From Flectonema sp. DT1601 (taxonomy: Eukaryota > Euglenozoa > Diplonemea > Diplonemida > Diplonemidae), in contig OZ025825.1 of NCBI GenBank assembly GCA_964019425.1, forward strand, positions 124,001 through 188,000: a stretch of DNA of 64,000 nt. The letters run 5' to 3'. Both the position numbers and the translations under genes were made by a program. Below the pieces are notes generated by a model. That model did not search any database. It was not told the DNA's origin and saw nothing but the letters and a program-made list of their open reading frames with translations. Within the stretch, counting starts at the first letter, position 1. The number at the start of each line of letters is the position of its first letter. Shown here one piece after another: positions 58,544 to 64,000 of this stretch.

Positions 58544-59470
58544 GGCGGCTTGAGTTTCAAACGATCAAAAAAAAATTATAATAAAAAAAAATAATAAACA
58601 CATACACGACCACGTATCTCCTAAGGCACTATCAAGCTTCATATTATAAGAGAGATGCCTTGAAAATATAAAATAAAATAAAATAAATAATTTTTATATT
58701 ATAAACGACTAACAAAAGCTTTAATAAGATCGTTGCTCAGAGATCTCAAGTAGCATTCATCGAAAACTGGTGAGGGGAAACACATGCTAACAAGGACTGT
58801 GGCATACTACAATAAATTGGCTTTAAATAATGATGTGCTGGGTGTAGGAATACGTGTGGAAAATAATAAAATAAAATAAAAAAACTGTAGCCTCACTTTT
58901 ATATTGTTGGTGTGAAAAGCCAACGTTTCTGCTATCTTTTTTTGATGCAAAAAAAAAAAAAAAAAAACCTCCGCGTTCAATGTTGATTTCAACGCAACAC
59001 AACTTTCCTTTTAATTTGAAATGAGATTTCAAAAAAAAAAAAAAAAAATGAAACGGCCATCCTACAATAATTTAAACTCTAATTAAAGCTGATAATAATA
59101 AATGTGAAATAAATAATGGAGTGTAACTTAGGAGGGGGAAAAAAAATAGGGGGAAAAAAAAATGAAAAAAAGGGAAGGTATGTCACAGAGAGTACAGGAA
59201 ACAAAAAAAAAAAAAAAAAAATACCGAAATCACCAATGATTACTCTAATTTCGTTTTTTCGAAAGGAAAAAGAGCGTTAATGGGATTTTTACCAGCAAAA
59301 AAAATTGCGGAAGTAGATGGTGTTGCATGTTTTATATAGACGACAACACCATTGGAGGAGGATAGCACAATCACTGCATGACTTCTGCGTCAAGCAGACA
59401 GAACGTTGAATCGAATTCTGATGACAACAATAACAATAATAATAAATAACAGCAGATAAGAAAACGACAG
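58544..59470. other. intergenic DNA, no gene seen
   Basis: About 930 bases with several A runs of 18 to 20 bases. An AAATAAAATAAAATAAATAA stretch lies near 58670. The 60 bases next to 58543 contain the likely 5' UTR and an acceptor-like AG before the GCCGCCATG context of the CAP-type gene. Confidence 0.55.
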
Positions 59471-60670
59471 TTACAGAATAACCCAATCAGAAGTACTGTC
59501 TGAAGATGTACTCGAAATGTCATCGGGGATTGTAATTTGTTTTTTAGTCACATCAATTGGACAAGAATTCTTTACTGGAGGACGTACCCAAGTAGAACCC
59601 TGCAAGAATATAGGAGAGAATGACCAAAGTACTATATCTCCGCCGACATGCTCTACCCTTGCATGGTTTAAATAAAGACGATTATCAGTTTCTTCAAACT
59701 CGAATCGTTGAACAAAACCATCACTGTGTCTGATGCTAGTCGCTTCCCAGTTTGATATTGACCATTTGTTATTGTTTGAGTCAATCCACACTCCTTGCAT
59801 CATTTGAAATTGTATGGTAACATCAATCTCGTCTAGATCATCGTCAGTCACCTCCTCTTGCAATTCTGGATCGGGAGACAACATTAATATACTGGGTCTT
59901 CGATCTTCTGTTAGTTCTGTTAAAAAATAGTGAAATCATTTAATTACAAAAAAGTACTTTTATATTTATAAATAATATCAATGCAAATTGGTCCGAAAAT
60001 CACGCGATGTTCGGAAGCGAATAATTTTTTTTTTTTTTTGTACTTTTTTTTCTCACCCCAAAAAAAGAAAAAGGGAAAAAAACTTGGGTGATTTTTTTTT
60101 TTTTTTTTTTTTTTAAAAAGTTTCAGTCTCTTTTGTTTTTACCTGTATCGATTTTTTTTTTGTTTTGTTTTTTTGCTTTTTTTGTTTTTCTCGTTAAATA
60201 GGAAAAAAGAGAAAAAAATAAAGAAAAAGGCGTAGCACCTTGGTTATAAAAAAAATTTTTTTTCTTTCATTTGGCAGTGTTTGAGCTAAGCGAGCTCAAG
60301 TTCGAGTCCGGCTGCCGCTCGGTGTTAACTATTAAAAATATTTCATTAGTAACCCCCGATAATTATAGAACATACTTCGCGGTTGCTTTTTTTTTTTCCC
60401 TCCTCTCCTCTCCTCTCCTTTCTTTTTTTTTTTTTTTTTTTTTTAAATTTTCATTGCAAATTTTCAATTGCAAAGGAAATTCAACAGATAAGAAGGATGT
60501 TGTGGTTGTTTTTTTTTTGCTATTCCTTTTCATTGTGAGACAAACATAATCTCGAAGCATCACATATTTGTGTCATAGACAGAGTGTTGCATATAAAGTA
60601 GAGCACTCTTACGTGGTGGTTCCATAGAAATTGTCTTGACTTCATGTTGCAAGTCTTGATGAGCGATCAT
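59471..60670 (-). CDS. unknown 167-aa protein, two exons, long intron
   Basis: Exon 1 (60670-60613) opens MIAHQDLQHEVKTISMEPP and ends at a perfect GTAAGAG donor. Exon 2 (59916-59471) follows TTTTTTAACAG. The frame is kept through a split Gln codon and the open frame extends right up to the acceptor, which supports the join. The intron is about 700 bases and full of A/T runs. The middle of the protein is beta-rich: GVWIDSNNNKWSI, then EATSIRHSDG, LYLNHARVEHVGGDIVLWSF, STWVRPP. The flanks are acidic and disordered. I recognise no named family; the W-x-D-S start and alternating strands suggest a small beta-barrel. If exon 1 were wrong, an ATG at 59884 would still give 137 residues. Confidence 0.65.
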
Positions 60671-61478
60671 TGCATTTTTTTTTTTTTTTTTTTTGCTTCA
60701 CAACGAATCGAATAGCCAACCAAAAACACTTTTTTTTTTTTTTTACTTTTTTTTTTGCTTTTTTTACTTTTGTTTTCGCAATTCACTAAATACTATTTTT
60801 TTTTTTGTTGTTGTCACTGTTTTTTTAGATATATACTGGCCTGAAGAATTTACGTACGTAACCAAACAAACTTACCACATTTCCTGACGGAAGCAACAAA
60901 AGTAATTAAAATAAAATAAGGCAGCTTTTTTTTTTTTTTTTTTTTTTTTTTTCCTGAAGAAAAAAAAAGGAAGGGAAAAGAAAACCCCCAATCTACGGAC
61001 AGGAACTAATAAGTGTCCTCAAAAAAAAAAAAAAATAGGGAAAATAGGATGAGAATTTCCCTGCACTGAACAGCAAAAAAAAATGAATAAATAAATAAAA
61101 AATAACTGTCACAAACAAACAATGTAATTTTTTGTAAAATTGTTGTTAGAATTTTTCCACCGCTTAATTAAAAAAAAAAAAAAAAAAATGTTGTAAAAAT
61201 AAGTTGGTATACGGAACCACTAAATCGTCACAACAAAGAAGAAGGATTTTTCATTTTCCAAATTTCCAAAAAAAAAAAAAAAAACTGAAAAAAAGAAAAA
61301 AATTTCACAAACTTTTTTTGTACCGTCGAGAGGTTGAGTTGAAGAACACCAAGGGTGATATTCTCAATAAAAAAATAAAAAAAAAAAACCAAACCAAAAA
61401 ATAAATAAATAAAAATCTCCTTTTTTTTTTTTTTCTTTTTTTTTTCCCTCCCCCCTCGACCGAATCACTAGAACGTAC
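60671..61478. other. intergenic DNA, homopolymer-rich, no gene seen
   Basis: About 800 bases with T or A runs of 15 to 30 bases every 60 to 80 bases. The part next to 61479 is probably 3' UTR of the HECT gene. Confidence 0.65.
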
Positions 61479-64000
61479 TTATGCAATATCAGTTGTGTCA
61501 CAGTTCCGAACACCATACAATAATTGTTTTCTCATTGACTCCGCACTTGAATAAGGAGGCAGGCAGATTAACGAACTGCAAGTGTGAGATTCAGGAAGTC
61601 CATCCTTCGGTTCATCAATGCTATCAATAAGTATGGAGACTGACTTCCCAAGTGGAAGACGAGGCCTTCCAGTAATGAATCTCAGAAATGAATGTAAATC
61701 AGACTGCGAAAACGTTTTCAAAGCTGCCCAAAAATTCTCAACTACGTTACAGTTGACGCTTAGTCGTCTTCCGTAGGTCGCATTTTTTATTAATAGATCG
61801 ACATCAACTTCTCTCTGACCGCAGACATGTTCTTCAAGCTCATTTGAATTCGACAAGTTTAACAAAGCTACCGGCAAGACATCAAGAATTCCTTGTCTAA
61901 TACTCTCAATTTGTTTTGTTCCTTCTTCACTTTTATACGCCATTGCCAACTCAACATACTGAGTACGATTGTTTAGTGTTACAGATGTATCTTTACCGTT
62001 TTTAATCAACTCATGAATTTTTCCATCACCCAAGGGAATGGTAAATGTTAATTCCAAGTCAGCAAAGTCCTTCTCACTCACCGAAGAGTCGATACCTTGA
62101 ACCCACTCAAGAGTTTTATAAAAACTCACATCTGCAGTTCTCGGATCGAACTTTTCTCTTGTAAGCATTAACCAGATATTACCGTGTAGGTCTAATGCTA
62201 GTAAGTCATCACTGCGAATGCAAACCGCCATTAACTGTTTGATTGTTAAATATAAACGACTGTAACCCCAACACGAATAAAAACAATATTACATACCCTT
62301 CCAACGCATCTAAACATAGAGTGATCGTAGGTAGAATCCAGTTCCGTATTTACAAAGAATCCCCCCTCACGTTGTATGAATAAAGACTTTCCTGACATTA
62401 GCTCTGAAGCAAGGGCGGTGAGGGTGTCTCGGAATATGCCACCCTGATCAATGCCTGCTTCACCTAGAAATGAAACTCTAAAAGGTGGTTTTCCTATTGC
62501 AAGGATTGAAGGGGGATGACAATCGAGTTGTGATTGAAGCTGCCCAAGTAGACTATCACGGATACCTGCACCAGGTCGTTTCGGTCTCTGTCTGTCCAAC
62601 TGAACTTGTATTGGAGTCGCACTGACGGTGTCATTTCCACTTTCTGAAGAAACATCATTCACGATACGAGTTGTTGTTATACAGTTCTTTACTTCTTTTA
62701 ACAAGAGTCTTTTTAATCTAGTTTTGTGTTGTGTGTGTTGTGTGTTGTGTTGGTTTATAATTCTCAATAACAACACTCTACCAATTAATAAAAATAAAAA
62801 CAACCACACACCTGGTAACACAATCTACAACAACACATTCCTCAGGATGTTGATTCATGCTGTGTAGACAAGGAAGAAATATACCAAAATTAAGAGCGTG
62901 AATGACGCCTATGTATGGAGTTAGTTCCACGTCAATAGGCTCATCCATATAGTGTGTTGGGATTGGTATGGGTGGGTCATCTTCATGAGATGATGCTACC
63001 TGCTCGCAGTGGTGAATAGCTGCATTCCAAACTCTGCTTTCAACAGAAGGGATACTCTGATCTTCGCTTTCAGGTATTCCATTCTCATAACTCTCACACA
63101 TCGCTTTCATTATACTCTTCGACACTCCCGACAGAGGTGTTCCCCTCAGTACGCTGTCACTGAGTAAGTGTTTTCCCCATACTGAAGGAATACTTTTACT
63201 ATTAGACACGCAATCAGCCAAGTGTTCAATTGCTTGGTAGAGCTGTGTAAGTAGTTGTTGAAGTAGTTGTTGTCTTATGAATAATAAATATCAGAGGAAA
63301 GAATTATGAAAAAATAAATACCTGAAAAGGAATTCCTTTAAAATCAGCACATTCACCAACTGACACGAGCGGACTGATGACTGCTGAGTGCATGTCTACG
63401 GCGATCATGTGATCTACAATCTGTGTGAGTTTTATGGTTGAAATCAAATACTAATTCAGTTTTTTTAATGATACTAAATACATACCACTGTGTACATGTT
63501 ACCATTTGACGACGTGCATTCATACCACCTTGGTACATAACCTTTACCAGATGAATGTGATAGGATTACTCTAATATCATTACTGGCTGCTAATGTTAAC
63601 TGTTTTGTGATTAATAGGAGTAGAATGATTAAAGTTTCATTTTGTGAGGGGGGTTTGTATGTTCGATTTTGTAAAAATTACAACTGTGTTGTATTATAAA
63701 AACATAAAGATAATTTAACATTAGTTTTAAATACAGTGACTAAGGGTGATGCGCAACTTAGCATATTAAAGTAACTATAGGTTTCGAGAGTAATCCATAT
63801 ACCTCTTACCTCTATGCTCTCTCATCAGTATGGTGTAGAAGTTTGTAGGAGTAGAAAGATTAAAGTTTCATTTTGTGGGGGGGGGGGAAAAGAAAATCAA
63901 ACCTCATCATCTCCTACTGGTGTATTAACTGCCAGTCTAGCAGAAGTGTGGGATAGTTGAATTCTTCTGGAGTTTGATAAGACGTTGCTGACGTCATTAA
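61479..64000 (-). CDS. HECT-type E3 ubiquitin ligase, C-terminal part (6 exons, 5' end beyond window)
   Basis: Exons: 64000-63903 (partial), 63599-63486, 63420-63322, 63242-62812, 62717-62297, 62234-61479. All five introns are GT-AG and keep frame; together they encode about 638 residues. The HECT domain starts in exon 5: PPFRVSFLGEAGIDQGG-IFRD is the N-lobe FLGE-G-D-GG core, MAVCIRSDDLLALDL in exon 6 matches the IAVCLRSD block, and the C-lobe has KTFSQSDLHSFLRFITGRPRLP. The catalytic Cys is in SHTCSSLICLPPYSS, the usual HTC-x-x-x-x-LP-YSS context. It passes ubiquitin to substrates through a thioester. The upstream region in the window has no repeat I recognise, so the subfamily is open; HECTD3- or HERC-like are guesses. 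The first intron (303 bases) holds dispersed repeat copies. Confidence 0.92.
63616..63887. repeat. repeat copies inside a HECT intron
   Basis: A 38-base unit (AGGAGTAGAATGATTAAAG, then TTTCATTTTGTG and a G run) occurs at 63616-63653 and again at 63847-63887 with one or two changes. Between them, 63645-63746 resembles the block upstream of the cyclin gene. The nested layout suggests a short dispersed family or a duplicated intron segment. No coding capacity or target-site duplication is seen. Confidence 0.6.

Noticed and set aside
60290-60320. tRNA-like T-loop GTTCGAGTCC
   Set aside because: No matching T stem, acceptor stem or anticodon arm can be folded around it.

Overview
The window is nuclear DNA of a eukaryote, most likely a free-living or parasitic protist. 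The evidence is canonical GT-AG introns (about 70 to 700 bases) in at least six genes, a standard genetic code (TAA, TAG and TGA all end clear reading frames), and typical eukaryotic proteins: CLC exchanger, HECT ligase, CDC123, cyclase-associated protein, LENG8/THP3, unkempt-like CCCH protein, mitochondrial NAD-IDH. I cannot fix the clade. Nearly all recognisable genes lie on the minus strand, and many have a YAG splice-acceptor-like site 7 to 33 bases before the ATG. Both would fit polycistronic transcription with spliced-leader addition (as in Euglenozoa or dinoflagellates), but neither proves it. Noncoding DNA is packed with A or T homopolymers of 15 to 30 bases.

Layout. 1-33.5 kb is gene-dense and minus-stranded: MORN protein (cut by the window edge), a 1065-residue unknown, CLC exchanger, LENG8/THP3-type SAC3 protein, an MbtH-thioesterase fusion, a Cyp33-like RRM protein, a His/Gln-rich protein, a CCCH zinc-finger protein, a Cys-loop receptor, homocysteine S-methyltransferase, an EF-hand-like protein, a PUS7/TruD-like protein, CDC123, and mitochondrial IDH. 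33.5-53.7 kb holds no gene I can defend, only homopolymer-rich DNA with scattered exon-like islands. 53.7-64 kb returns to minus-strand genes: PHO80-type cyclin, a 100-residue protein, a coactosin-coactosin-CAP fusion, a two-exon 167-residue protein, and the C-terminal half of a HECT E3 ligase cut by the right edge. Two small spliced genes, one on each strand, are proposed from splice sites alone.

The genes do not form one pathway; they are mixed housekeeping, signalling and RNA-biology genes. The most unusual items are the MbtH domain fused to a type II thioesterase (parts normally found with bacterial non-ribosomal peptide synthetases), the actin regulator in which two coactosin-like domains replace the usual N-terminal half of CAP, a pentameric receptor with a classic 13-residue Cys loop plus an EF-hand-like cytoplasmic insert, and a TruD-family protein whose catalytic Asp is a Glu. 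Two related stem-loops after the CCCH gene look like an undescribed RNA element.
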